From contig OZ020484.1 of NCBI GenBank assembly GCA_963971405.1, forward strand, positions 39,578,770 through 39,642,769: a stretch of DNA of 64,000 bases. Direction: 5' to 3'. The notes under the pieces were generated by a model, which was given only the letters and a program-made list of their open reading frames with translations, had not been told where the DNA came from and did not search any database. The stretch comes from Psococerastis gibbosa. Its lineage: Eukaryota; Arthropoda; Insecta; Psocodea; Psocidae. This document shows positions 20,842 through 33,813 of the stretch, piece after piece. The first letter of the stretch is position 1. Each line of letters starts with the position of its first letter. A program made the position numbers and the translations under genes.

Positions 20842-23487
20842 CTGAAAATAAACAAACTCTGTTTTAAAAATTCAGACGTTTTGGGTGATTCGGTGGGAAA
20901 TGATTACGTGATGAGACTAACAGTCAGTCTAAGTGCGTTTCGAGTCTTGGTCACCTCAAAATTAATCGTGCGACCTTACAATGTTCCCCAAGTGGTTCGG
21001 AATCCACTATAATCAGTCATGTTAGTCAACTCCCCTTTTTCCTGAGGCGAAGGAGCCTGCCCATAAGGTGCCTCACGTTAAGAAACAGACTCACTCCCCT
21101 GCCAGGCTGACTGCTTTAAACAGAATTGCTGACCGCGTTGGAAAACAAATACAGACCAAAACTATTTTCATACTTATAAAGCCCACGGTGATGTCAAAGA
21201 AACATGAATGGCGTAAATGTGACACAGACGACTTATGGCTATATGCTGCTTGGAACAAAGCGGTCATAACTGTCACGAAATATCTCCCAGATTACTGAAT
21301 TCCAAAAGGGTACAATCAAACGAAACTTGACATGAATAATTGCTGATACCAGACTATATGCCAAACGGGTGACCGAGAAGACTTGAGTCAAGCCAAGCCA
21401 AGCAGCAAAATACACTTATATTTATTGAAGATGGGTTTTAAATAATTTGAGGTCACGGGCGACCCGAGTAAAATAAACGCGACTCAGATTAAGTGGCTAA
21501 GACGGATTGATGGTCGAACAAGGTGGGTCCGAATCCGAAATGACTGATCAGACAACACCTGCCAGTGGATTCCACAGAGAGAAGAATGGAGAACAGGCAG
21601 CTGCAATGGTTCGGCCATATCCAAAAGATGGACGAGAACAGGACCACCCAGAGGTTGGCGGAAGCAAGGCCACAAGGAAGAAGACCCATTGGCAGACCGA
21701 GGACAACCCTCGTGGAAAGGATTGAACAACTCGCCAGAGCAAGAGGGAAAACAATGACCAAGCTCAAGGCATTAGCGTTCGACCGGGGCGAGTTCCGAAA
21801 ATGGGTTCGGGCGACCCCCCCCCCCGCCCACGCTGCGCACCCGGCATTAAGGGGGAAGAAGAAGGAGAGGTCGCGGGCTTCACTTCCCCGTTTCCTTGTA
21901 AATTTAGGATATTAAACAAGATACCTACCGAACAGTCGGCTCTAAATGCCATGTCTTGCAATGGTATGTCCTCCAGTCCTTAGTGAACATTTCTCCAGGG
22001 TCAAACGTTGCTTTTCTCTTTTCATCCTCAAAGAAAGCAACGTCTTTCTTTTTACTGCCTTCGGGGCTTTGAGCCCGAACATTAGCTTGAGCAGCTGCCA
22101 CCTGCAACATTTCAACATTCGTCTCCAAGCACTGCATTGCCAGATAGTTGTTAACGGCATGCAGCCCGTGCATTATTACACTTTGGATTAAGTAAATTTT
22201 TTGCCCATAAAAATTTAGCATCAGCAGTTACTCTAAAGTTTATCAACTGAGGAGATTATCTTCATTAGAACAGTCTACTTGAATACTGCGCACTTGGAAA
22301 ATATAATATCATACTGTCCTAATAACATTATGGGTACACTATTAATTTTTTGGACAATATATAATTTTTTGTTTGTATTTTCTTAATTACAAATATTATT
22401 GCGCAAAAATGAATTCAATTAAAAGTGGATTAATAAAAGTAAGCTTACTTTGTCCTTTTCTTTTAAGTACGATGAAATGAGATCGTGAAGGAAGAAGAAT
22501 CCCTCCGCATCGATTGTGACAAAAATGTGATCTTCAAATTCCGTGATAAAACTGCATTCCACAATGGGTTTGTCACCTAAAATTAGGATAAAAAGAAGTA
22601 ACATGAGTCTAGAGTAACGTTGACCAAGTGCATTTTACCCTCGTCTCTTCATAAACAATGGATAAACTTGAGTTAAGCTATATCTAGATCGAACTATTCA
22701 TTACTTAGGCTATAGGTTAAAGCTCGCTAGTCTCTTTTAATCCGTGGAGGGCGTGTTAGTTTTGAATTCGGTAGATAATTCAAGTTTTAAGCATCCCTAA
22801 ATATTTTAAAACTCCAATTGCTCTAAATATTGCTATTGCCAGGTATGTACGTTGTCGGGAGGGAAATTAAACAAACATAATCGAAATAATGGCGAAATTA
22901 GCAAAAATAAGCTCACTCGTTCTACTCGCGTCTACTTCAGTGCATTAATGCTTCCAATATTTTGTCATAACCTATCATGTATTTCGAAGGTAAGAAGTCT
23001 TCTTTTTCATCTGTTTTTGGAATGTGGAAGGGATATTGACGCAATAATACACACCTATGCCATCAGGAGTACTGGTAGCCTGCAAATGTTCAGTCTTCAA
23101 ATGCAGTTGTAAAGACGGAAGAGCAAATATGACCTCCCTGTGGTGATTGTGGTCCACTACTTTTGTTCCACTGCGCCCACGCTTCTGCTCCTCTGACCCC
23201 ACCTCGGAACGATCCCGCTCGAGACTGGGAAATCTGTCCACAGCTACAAACAATAAAGGAATTTTATTTAGGGCGGATTCCAAATGCTTCTTATAACGTT
23301 ATTGTTCACTTTATGCACCCAATCGCCGATATTCTTCACTGTAAAAAATGTCCGGTTCAACAACCATGAACTCCAAGCGTGCACCACAACTTATATCGAT
23401 GTCAATCCGTATTTTATGGTGAGCTATAACGCCATTTTTATTTAATTGTTTCCTATTTTTACCAATTTTGAGGCATGTTTCTTCTTC

Positions 23488-23519
<32 letters not shown>

Positions 23520-26500
23520 TAGAGAGCTGAGCTGACACATATCCCAATCATTCATACTATGGCCATTGCCAATCAACCAATTGTTGAAAATCAACAGCTT
23601 AACCTTGTTAGCAAAGACAGTCATGTTCTTCAATGGTAAGTCAATCAGATCGACTTGATCAATGTAGGTAGCCTCCAAACAGTATAACCGCGTCCGCCTC
23701 AGGGCTGCGCAGTGGCCAACCACGTGTTCCCCGGTTTCCTCGAACGCATTGCAGTGCCAGCAGACGGCAGACGGCAAACCCAGTTTGGCCATGTGGGCTC
23801 TGAACAGACCATGGCCAGTAAACAGGGCTGCGGTCGTTCGAGTCATCAGGTATGTTTCTTAGTCAAAACTATTATTTGTTTTATTTTTTACGATAGGCAT
23901 TGGGAATAGAATTTGTTTTTTCAATTTTTAAATAACGACACAGGCTTTGTTCAAGGTTATAGTGACCGGTAAGTGCTGAAGGTAAGTTGATTCAGGCCGA
24001 TTCAACGAATTATAGTGAGCATTATCAAGGAATGAGGTCTCCATTGGGTAGACTGCATGGAGTTCTTTATCGGACGCATTGTAGAATCAGCGTTAAGTGC
24101 GATAGATAAGAAAAGACCAGTAAATGGTGTATTCATAGTTAACTTGAAGTGTGTTCAGTTCCAAAAATACTAGGTAATATATTAAGAGTGTCCTTGTATA
24201 ATATGCTAAAATAAAATCCGAAGTTTTGCAATCATTTTTTTTTTTTAATGCGCCAAACCTACCATCAATTTCGCTCGACGAGAAAGCATAATGAAACCAC
24301 TCTTGCAGTGTCTTGTATTGTGGCGGAAATTGTATATTGCGACTCATGCGACAGATAGTGGCCATGCTGTGATGCTGAGCTTGCGGCGTCTTGCCACTCA
24401 TACCGAGGCCGAACGTCAATGTCTGGACAACATGGACATCTACTTGGTCTTCCACTGAAAACAGTATCATTGTGAAATCGCAGCACCTGGAGAAACTGTA
24501 AGTATAATTTTATTCGACACAAACACGTGTTTTTAGTTGACTACCTACTGATTTAAAATCACTTGGATGATTGACTGGCCTTACGTAATTAACCAGCAGA
24601 AACAAGACTTTTACCAAGTCTAGTTAGAAAGACTCATTGACACCAGAAAAAAACTACAGAACTAACCAAAAGAGCTCACCTTCACTATTCGGGATTTCTT
24701 GAGCTTCTGTTGCAAAAGAAATGCATGGTTCTTTAAGAGAGAAGAGAGCCCATGATTTCGACTTGAAGTTGATGCCGTGGAAGCAAGCCAGAGATATATT
24801 GGATCCATGCAATTCCATAGTACCACCGAGAACTGTCCCATTCAGAGGCAACGGAATCTGAAAAATTCATAGTTATTTTGTGATGCTCGCTTTTACCAAC
24901 GAGATTTCCATTCATCTACGCATAAGACGATGCTTTTTTTTGACAACTGTCTTTAGACAAAATAATGCTGTTTAAGCGAGAATGGATCTTTGGATTTATC
25001 AGTCAGTCTGGAGCAGCTGGGCATGGACAAGATGGCTGTTATTCATTATTATCACTAATCTCTGTAGGTTTTTTTTCTGAGCATACTCATGGCTCATTGA
25101 ACTGAAGAAATCCGGTCTTCACAATTTTCAGGCGTTGGCATACCTCCGTTTGTCGTGAACGTCCACCAACTCCCAACAGAGAGAGAGATATATAGAGAAT
25201 TTAGACAGATTGCTATACACACCTTGAAGGTATAAAGGCTCAATCCACCTACAGCGGCCAAGACTTGCTGCCAGTGTCGGTGGTGTTTGACGTCTTGAGC
25301 AGCGGAAGATGGCTGCGACCCCGCAGCAGCAAAAGACGGCCCACCTGCTGTCTCCGTCCCACTCGACTTCTTCCGCGTCACTTTCTTCTTCGCGCTGCCT
25401 CCCCTTGTATGGAAACGGGGCTGCAGGCTTGAAAATACCCGTTTACTGCTCTGGAACTGCTGTGAGAAGAATTCGTCGAGCTTGTAGAACATTTTCAGCA
25501 GATCCGCCGTAGTTGATTTTGAGATCATGATCTGAAGTTGATCCCAGCCGAGGTCACCATGCATAAAGATCATAGCAGGCCTGTAAGTTAGTTTGATTGT
25601 AAAAAAAATCATTATTGGGACAAAGGGATTTTATAGTACGTGTTGATAACATGCAAACAGCAAACAGAAATGAGAGGATTTAGAAAAAACTGGACTGGGC
25701 GGGATTCGAACCCACGATTTACGCCTAAACGTGGCGCCTACTTATCCGCTGGACCACAAGCCCGACATGTCTAGTATCTGCTAAATTCTCTACTTATATG
25801 CTCTTTAATATGATTCGCATTGATAGACAGGTTAACACAGTTACTCAACTATCAACTATCATAATTTACTATGAGCTCTTAAAAAAATGAAAGTAATCTT
25901 AAACATAAAATATTAAAAAGAAGTATCTTGTAGTAGCACTTGTTACAATTAAAAAATCGCCCGTGGCTCGCTCATGCCCAATCGTCCGTGTATACTTTTG
26001 CGGAGTCAAATGCGATATGGCAACGAAGCCTCATGGTGATCCCAACGCGCCTTTTTGGCTTTGTGGCACCGGTTCAGTAAAATTTGTAATGTTTTTTTGA
26101 TAAATACACGCATTATTATTATAACCTCAGATGAAATCCACACTGTATATATTAAAGGGAATCTATCCTAAATTTTGAAAAACCACATGGCATGGGAGCA
26201 AATTTCCTTTAAAGACCTCATAAAATTTATAAAATGTGACAATAATATATTTTGTCAAGTGAAGTATCGTTAATCTATAAAATTAGATAAAGGAAACCCT
26301 AATTCTGGAGTACGTTCGTTGTCTGCTTAGTTTTTTTTTATAGATTAAAAATAGCTCATACAAGTCAATGCTCTGTGTGTTATCAACGTTTATAGGGCCA
26401 TGGACGCCATTTTTTTTCAAAGTTATTGAAAGATTCCGCTTAATAAGGCGAAATGTCGATGATATCCAACTTAATTACTATGTAAACTGTCTGTTTCATG

Positions 26501-29500
26501 TAAAACATCATATACCTTCGAGTTGGAATGTAGGAGTCAGTACTTTTAAAGCTGTGAATTTTCCACTCGTCACGTAGCGAAACGTTGAGGTCGCTGACGC
26601 GAGTCATCAGCACACCAGCTCCCATGTAGTCCAACCGAAGCTCCAAAGCATTTAATTTTAGTCCAACTATGTGATCCGGTTCGGTTCCGGGATCCTCACG
26701 AATGTGCACTGAAAAATCCATATAAATAATAATTTATGTCGTACAACACTGGAAATTGAGGGCCGTTCCCACCAACATCCAGAAAACATTCTGCGTGAAA
26801 AATTTAAAAGGGTGATCTTACCAACGACTATTGGTAGGATCGAAATGAACTGAGTAAAAACATTCAAGGAGGTAAAAATGTGTTTACTGTCGATAGAACC
26901 AAGTTGCCTCTGGGGGTCACATTCACTCCAAGGAAAGCTTTCTGGGAGTTGGTGCGAACGGTGTTAAGAAGCACGTCAACATGGAACCACAGAGTGGCTT
27001 TCCTCTTGCGGGAGTTAACAACTTTTTCTTCATAACGGGTTGTCTAATAAATAAATTAGAAATTTAGGATGTAATATTATGAGCACTCCACAGACATGCC
27101 CTGGGCTGAGCTCCGATCAGGACATGTACAATAGAGTAATGGTACTGGACTCTGACTTTCACCCAAAAAGTTGCTTGTTTGAGTCCCACGCCTGCCTAGT
27201 TGAGTGTAAGGGAGGGTTTCATAGTTAGGTTAGCTCAGTTATAGAATAAAAAATCATTATTTATGTGTTGAAACCTGAAAATTATGAAGCTTGACACTCA
27301 CCAAATGTATCAATCTGACTAAGTTCAATAGTTCCACCGACGATGCCACCTTTTGCATCCAAGTTGCACCCGCCGAGTCCTAGGCCAATGTACATATTTT
27401 TGTGACCAGAACTTCCAATTGACAGCCGGCCTTCAGAGTGAAAGTCCTTTGTTAACCATCTGTAAAATAACATAAAAGCATTGAAGCACCAGGCTCGCAC
27501 CCGAACTTGGTCAATTCACGCTGTCACATTGTGTGACGGTACGCAGCTTGGCCATTGTCACTTGTAGTCGGTGTGGGTTGATGTGGAGCTAGGACGTGTA
27601 CTCGTTTGCCAGTGGCCAAAACAAACAAACAAACAAACAAACCAAAAATATTCGAAAAAAATCAATGAGGACATTGGCAGGGCAAGGTTCAATGGGCCAC
27701 TGAACTAGGCCGATGTTCATAAAAGCCCTTCACAATAATGATATTTGAAGCACCAAAAGTATATCAATATTTATAACCGAAATGTTAGTTGTGAGCTACA
27801 CAGGGGTTGTCATTTTTCTGTAATAAAATGCTGGGGTATGAAACTCACACCTTAAATAGGAATGAAGTAGAATACTTGGCGCAGATTATACTTAGACAGG
27901 TCAGTTTTTCATGTACCCAGATATAACTTAACATTTTTTGCAAATACACTGCCGGTTTTTATTTATTTATTTATCGCTCAGGGCCGTGCGGTGCTATGAG
28001 GTGCCGAACTGGGAGATTATTTTCAAAGATTTCATAAAATGCGTGGAAACGAGCTACACAAAGAAGAGCTGACTTTTAGAAACAAAACATAATGCAGCAA
28101 AATGCCCTCCTCCTATTGGCGAGGTACATCACCGCACTTAACTTATGGAGAGAGGTTCAGTTCAATTTTTAGTTTGGCAACCCCGTTGTAGGAGAACTAA
28201 AATCAAACAAGGCGCATCCCCAAACATAATTAGGGCCATTAGTAACAACACCCCGCCAATCAGAGCGTTCGATCCTATACGAAAGTGAAACCACTCCATA
28301 AGACGGTTTGATTTAAGCTCTCCTACAAAAGGGTTGCACACCGCACATGCCCACTCCAAATGTCACTTGCAGATCTCCTTAGTGACAATAAAAAAAACGA
28401 CTGCAGTGTTAAAAGTTTCTAACCTCCTCTGGTTTGATGACCCAGATATAACTCGGACGTCCATCAACACGCTACAAGCAATTTTACAGGATTTGCACAA
28501 GTTTCGGCCACTGGCTCATCCACAAAGTCACTTTTTGCAAATGGTATAGCGCAATACAATCGACTGAGTCAAGATATTCGTGCGTGTGGAACAGTTTCGT
28601 CATTTAAAAAGAAGATAGGCTAAGAAAGTCCAGTGTACAACTTCAACTGTAGTACAGCGGGAGCAGACATTTATTCGAGACGTTAGGGCCAAGAGTTTGT
28701 TCAAATTAGCCTTTGGCTACCAAGCAACAACACGACAACAACAACTAAGGAAAATCATACGCGGTGGGCGTAAAAGCGAGATACAACTTGCAAACGCCCT
28801 AAAAACTATTATAAAAAAAGGGTTGCCACTCGCGAAAACTTAAAAATTGGCGGCACCTCTCTCCACAAGTTAAGTACAGTAATGCCAATTACTGCAAGAC
28901 GGAAGTCTGTTGGAATTTCCATGGCAAAGTTCTCCATTAAACTTATTGTTACATATCATAAATTAAAGTACATACACAGCGTTTCCCATGACATTGCCCA
29001 TGCTCATCTGGACATTAAGTTTGGTGAAGTTGACAGCAAAGAGAACTAAAGTCTCCCAAGCCGGCACGGAGCTTTGATCAGGACTTGACGAGTCTTCCAC
29101 CACTGTATCCATGCGCCCACCATCTACAGAACAAAATCAAACGCCAATATTTAAACATCACTAACTCTTGTCAGCGTTGTCGGGAAGGAATCATCGTCAA
29201 GAAAGAATTTTCATAGCCATTTAATCAAAGACTTTTAGTTAATTAGAGTCATATGACGGAACAGACAAATCGGGGGGATGTGGCGTGGCGGATTTAAAAG
29301 TGGACTTCTAAAACAGATGAGGTCAATATCTTCAGTGGCATTAAGTAGACTGCAAAACTCGACTCGTACCTGAACTTCTGGAAGCCATACTTACGCCTGT
29401 TACATTGTGTCATTGGTGAGCTTGTCTCAGCTTGTCCACTATCGCTTGTAGCCGGTGTAGGTTTACATCGAGGACGTGTAAATGTTTGTCAATGGCCAAA

Positions 29501-32500
29501 TATTTATGCGGAAACAATATCAATAATATCCGAAATCCATTGGTTCATTCAACGATAAGTAATTTACATTTTTAGTGGGGCACTGGCCAAACAGTGTTTG
29601 GGTTACTCATAAGAACCGCTCGCCACTCGTTGTTAGCATTGGGCAAGGACCAATGGGCCCCAAAACGTAGGCCTAGGTCCATAAAATCCCCTTAGGACAT
29701 TGTTATTATTATTATTATTTCGGAGGCTCAGTGGCAAGTACTGAAACTGTGCCTATACATTCAGCAAAAAACGGGCGTGCTTATCAAACTCATAATTTGA
29801 TCATTCGCAACATGACTATAGTAAAAATAAAATTCTCTTGGCGGGGACTTACCTCGGAACCTATTTCGATCCGAATTTAAGTTGAGTTTAAGACGGTCTC
29901 TCTGGCCCGACATTAATGGACTGCGTTCAACTGAACTTGCACTTCGACTGGGAGCTAAGCCATCCACACCATGACGACTGCTAAAACAAACAGGCTATGA
30001 AAGATACATGCGGATCTGGCGGCAATTCCACCGACCTCGTTTTGCACCGTGAGCGTGACATTGACGTGGTAGCAGACATTTTTAGACTGTCTTTAATGTC
30101 TGCTACCACGTCAATGTCACGCTCACGGTGCAAAAGGTCGGTGGAATTGCCGCCTATGGACAAACTCACACTCACACACCAAGACGTTCTAGATAGAGAG
30201 CTGTGGAAGCGCCGACCCTCCGAAGGGGATACGGCGCGAAAAAAGTACGAAGTAAGTACTCCCACTTTCACTTTGTAATGCTTCGTCATAGCCGATTCAA
30301 CAAATTAATAAATACATTTTAAAAAACACACAACTTAGTCAACTGTTACTAAAAATATTATTTACTCAGTTGTTTGTGTTTCTGCAGCCGCGTTAATAAT
30401 ATTTTTAGTAATACTTAACAAAATTATGTGTTTTACTTTGTTTGATTACCGTCAAGTTTGTTTTATCCGATACTTGCACACCTGCTTTACAATAAGCTAC
30501 CATTTTTAGTAAGTCAGTTGGATCCAGCTTGTTTCAGAACATACATTAAGAGCAGACTTATTGACGCCTCACTATATAATTTGGATGAGTACGACCCCAG
30601 GAGCTGGACTATTTAAGTGCCTCCTCCTTTTTTCGTACTGATAACGGTCGATCCGGCTTTGGCTGGACAGGGACTCTAACTTCTGTATTGTATTGTATTT
30701 AGATTTTTCGCTTCGATATTTCGTTATAAGATAACACTAAAAGACGCACATAAGAGAAAAACTGAGAAGTGTCAAGTCTATTTCAAAAGCTCAGCTTACA
30801 GTGGACGCTGACCGATAGTCATTAGACAGTATATACAACTTTCACTCCCTTCTCTTCAGCAGCATCTATAGTCTATTAAGAATAAACGCTAACGACACTT
30901 CATGGCTACCACGTAACCAGCATGCACCTTTTAGACTAGTAATAAATTAAATACAATCTTCAGGATAACTTTACCTCTCACTGCGCTGGAGTAAAGCTAT
31001 TTCTTCTTCAAAAGCAGTTGGAGAAGAACGACCACCATCTGAATAAACGGCGCCCATGTTAAGCTCACCCAAAAACAATCGACGAACAATGGTGCGTCGG
31101 TACCAGGCCTTGGGGAAAGCCAAAATCTCTGTCAGCCGTCGCATGTCGTATTTGAATGATGCTGATCCTATGTCCACAATAGCTGGAAATGAAAATATTT
31201 CGATATTTGTGTGGTGTGAAATATCGTTCTCTTGTCTTTTTTCTTTTTAATTTTTATGACACGCATAAACAATACTAGAATTTTCAGTAGACCTACACTG
31301 CACTGCAACTCTAGTATGAACAACACATGATTATTTAAAATCAGAGTTAAAGCAGTGTTGTGACTCAACTTTGACGGCATTTACGTCGGAACTTTTAGGT
31401 CAGATGTTCGGGTTACCCCAATACCTCACCTCTAACGAACGCATTACTCTGGCAAGAGGTATTAGGGAAATGAATACGAGAAATTATTAACCAGGCTTTA
31501 TTCAATAATTTCCCAACGTTATGCGGTAAATTAAGAGACAATCAAACACTAACAGTTTTTTCTACATTTCGCAGGTAATAAGCTATGCAGAGCTATCATT
31601 GAGACTTTAACAAGTAGAAGAAATGTTGTTCTACATTTTGACGCATAGTATGTGAACACAAATAACACCAACTAGCTATAGTTACTGCACTCCTTCCACC
31701 GTACACCCCCACAATCCACTGTTTTTGGTCAAGTTCCATAACTGTAGCTAATCGGTGTTGGTGACCGCCATTCTATTATACGTCAAAATGTAGAGGAACG
31801 CTTCTTTGTTTGACAGTACCTCAATGATAGCTCTACTAGGTATAGTCCACGCAAAATGAGAAAAGTATAGACATGGAATGTTTTGATCCTGTTCAACACT
31901 ATAAAAATATTCCTTGCACCATTTTGTGTTACCTTGTTGCATTGGATGCAAGGCATAACAAAAATTGTGCAAAGAATATTTTTACAGTGTTGCTCAGGAT
32001 CAAAACATTCCATGTCCATACTTTTCTCATTTTGCGTGAACTATACACATTTTTCCATCAGGGTTTTCCCGTTCGGTCGTCACGTAATTGTTGGCGGAAT
32101 TTGATTATGCATTAAGTAACTTACTTGAGAACCGGATAGCAGCCTTATGATCCAATCCTTTAGGCTGCTCACTCTGGAAATTTATTTTCCGGCTGCGGGA
32201 TAAATGAAACTTAACAAACTCGACGTTTATCGATAATGAGTCCTTCCTCTCACTGTCCGACAAAGGTGACCACTGAGCTTCTTTGATACCTGAAACCAAT
32301 CGTGCAACGTTAGTCAACGTCACTGTCAGTTGGGATAACTACCTGAACCTGACTATTTGACAACCTTACTTTATAATAATAATTTTTTTTTTTTATAAAT
32401 TATGTGATTGATTTTATGTGTTGATTGTATAATTTAGAAAGAAATATATTTATTTATTAACGTCGCAACTGTACTTGGTCAATGTTCTAAAAGCTAGGGC

Positions 32501-33774
32501 AAATTATATCTACATCACATACCCGATTTCTTTCCACCTCCATACGGATGAAAAATGTGGACTGAGAAATTAGACAGGCAGCCCGTAACACTGAGACCCC
32601 CAACAGCAGTGGAAGGGCCAGGGTCGGTAAATGAAGAAGGGAGGCGTTCTCCGAACTCACTATAAACAAAGTTCAAACAATAACTAATGGTACGTTGTAG
32701 ATGGAATGTTGGGGAAAATCCGTTTTTGAACCAAATCCAATGTCATAGGAAAGATCGATCGTAGAGCTATAAAAAAAAGGTCAAATCTATTAGATGACGA
32801 TTCCTCTAAATGTTGTTGCACATCATGAGGCCGTCCCCAAATGGTAACTGTTTTGAACTGTTTCCACGTGGCATTCTCAGTGTCCGCTATTTGTGACCGC
32901 GTTCAATAAATATCACCACATTATGTATATCGAAATGTAGAGGAAGACGCAATGTTTTGTATATGTTTATACAAACATGACCATAAGTACTCCGATGACG
33001 TAGGCTAATCTGGTAAAAGAGATCAAAATTGTGTAAAAGGTACCCACCTGGACAATTCTTCTTCTGCCCTCTTAGAAGAGAACACTATATCCAAGGACGG
33101 CAACTGAAGCATGCACTCAACTCTAGAGGCGGGCAAGCAGGAGAATCGGAACGTCGAAGGCTCCATGTGGAAATAAACCATCACGTCTACTGGGAATGAA
33201 GCGTACACGTAATTGGCGGTCGTCGTGCCAGCACCTGCGTCCATCGCGAACATGGTGTGTCCTAAAAAGTCAATCATTTTTATTAATTTCCCTTCAATCC
33301 CACCAAAAAGAATTTCATACATTTTTCTTGTAGGTCAAAATGAACTACTTGACCGTTTTGCTATTCACATTAAACGTATAATTTTATGGACAATGGTAAT
33401 GCATATTGATTATTCCGGATAGCGTTTACATACTATTCGAAAATATAGAATCAAGAAACATTGACAAGGCGGGGCTCGAACCTACTGTGCTTTATTGACT
33501 CTATGTGATGTGTATCATACTTTACATTTCAGTGCTTACACCAGTACTGTACTGACATCTGTCATCTCAGTTGAGTGTAAGGTATTATATTTTTTTCTCT
33601 CTTATAAAGTTAGTAAATAATATGATATAATAATTTTCTTTCTTTCTTTCTTTTCCATGTCCAGTATTCCCTGGACAATGAGCATATACTACAAAAATAC
33701 AATAACTTCCAGAATAATACATCCCGCATCCCCAAGCTAGCGCTTATTTGGGACAAAAGACTGCTAAACAAGGC

Positions 33775-33813
<39 letters not shown>

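Noticed and set aside
21925-22221. Upstream part of the 98-codon frame (VNNYLAMQCLETNVEMLQ) as coding
   Set aside because: A good acceptor lies at 22102 and the family sequence starts there; the upstream part is intron read-through.
25691-25763. Functional tRNA-Asn
   Set aside because: C at position 33, weak D stem and an acceptor mismatch; kept only as a tRNA-like sequence.
28162-28359. Hydrophobic 65-codon minus-strand frame
   Set aside because: No family resemblance, no splice-compatible borders, and it does not fit the BLTP1 phase between exons 45 and 46.
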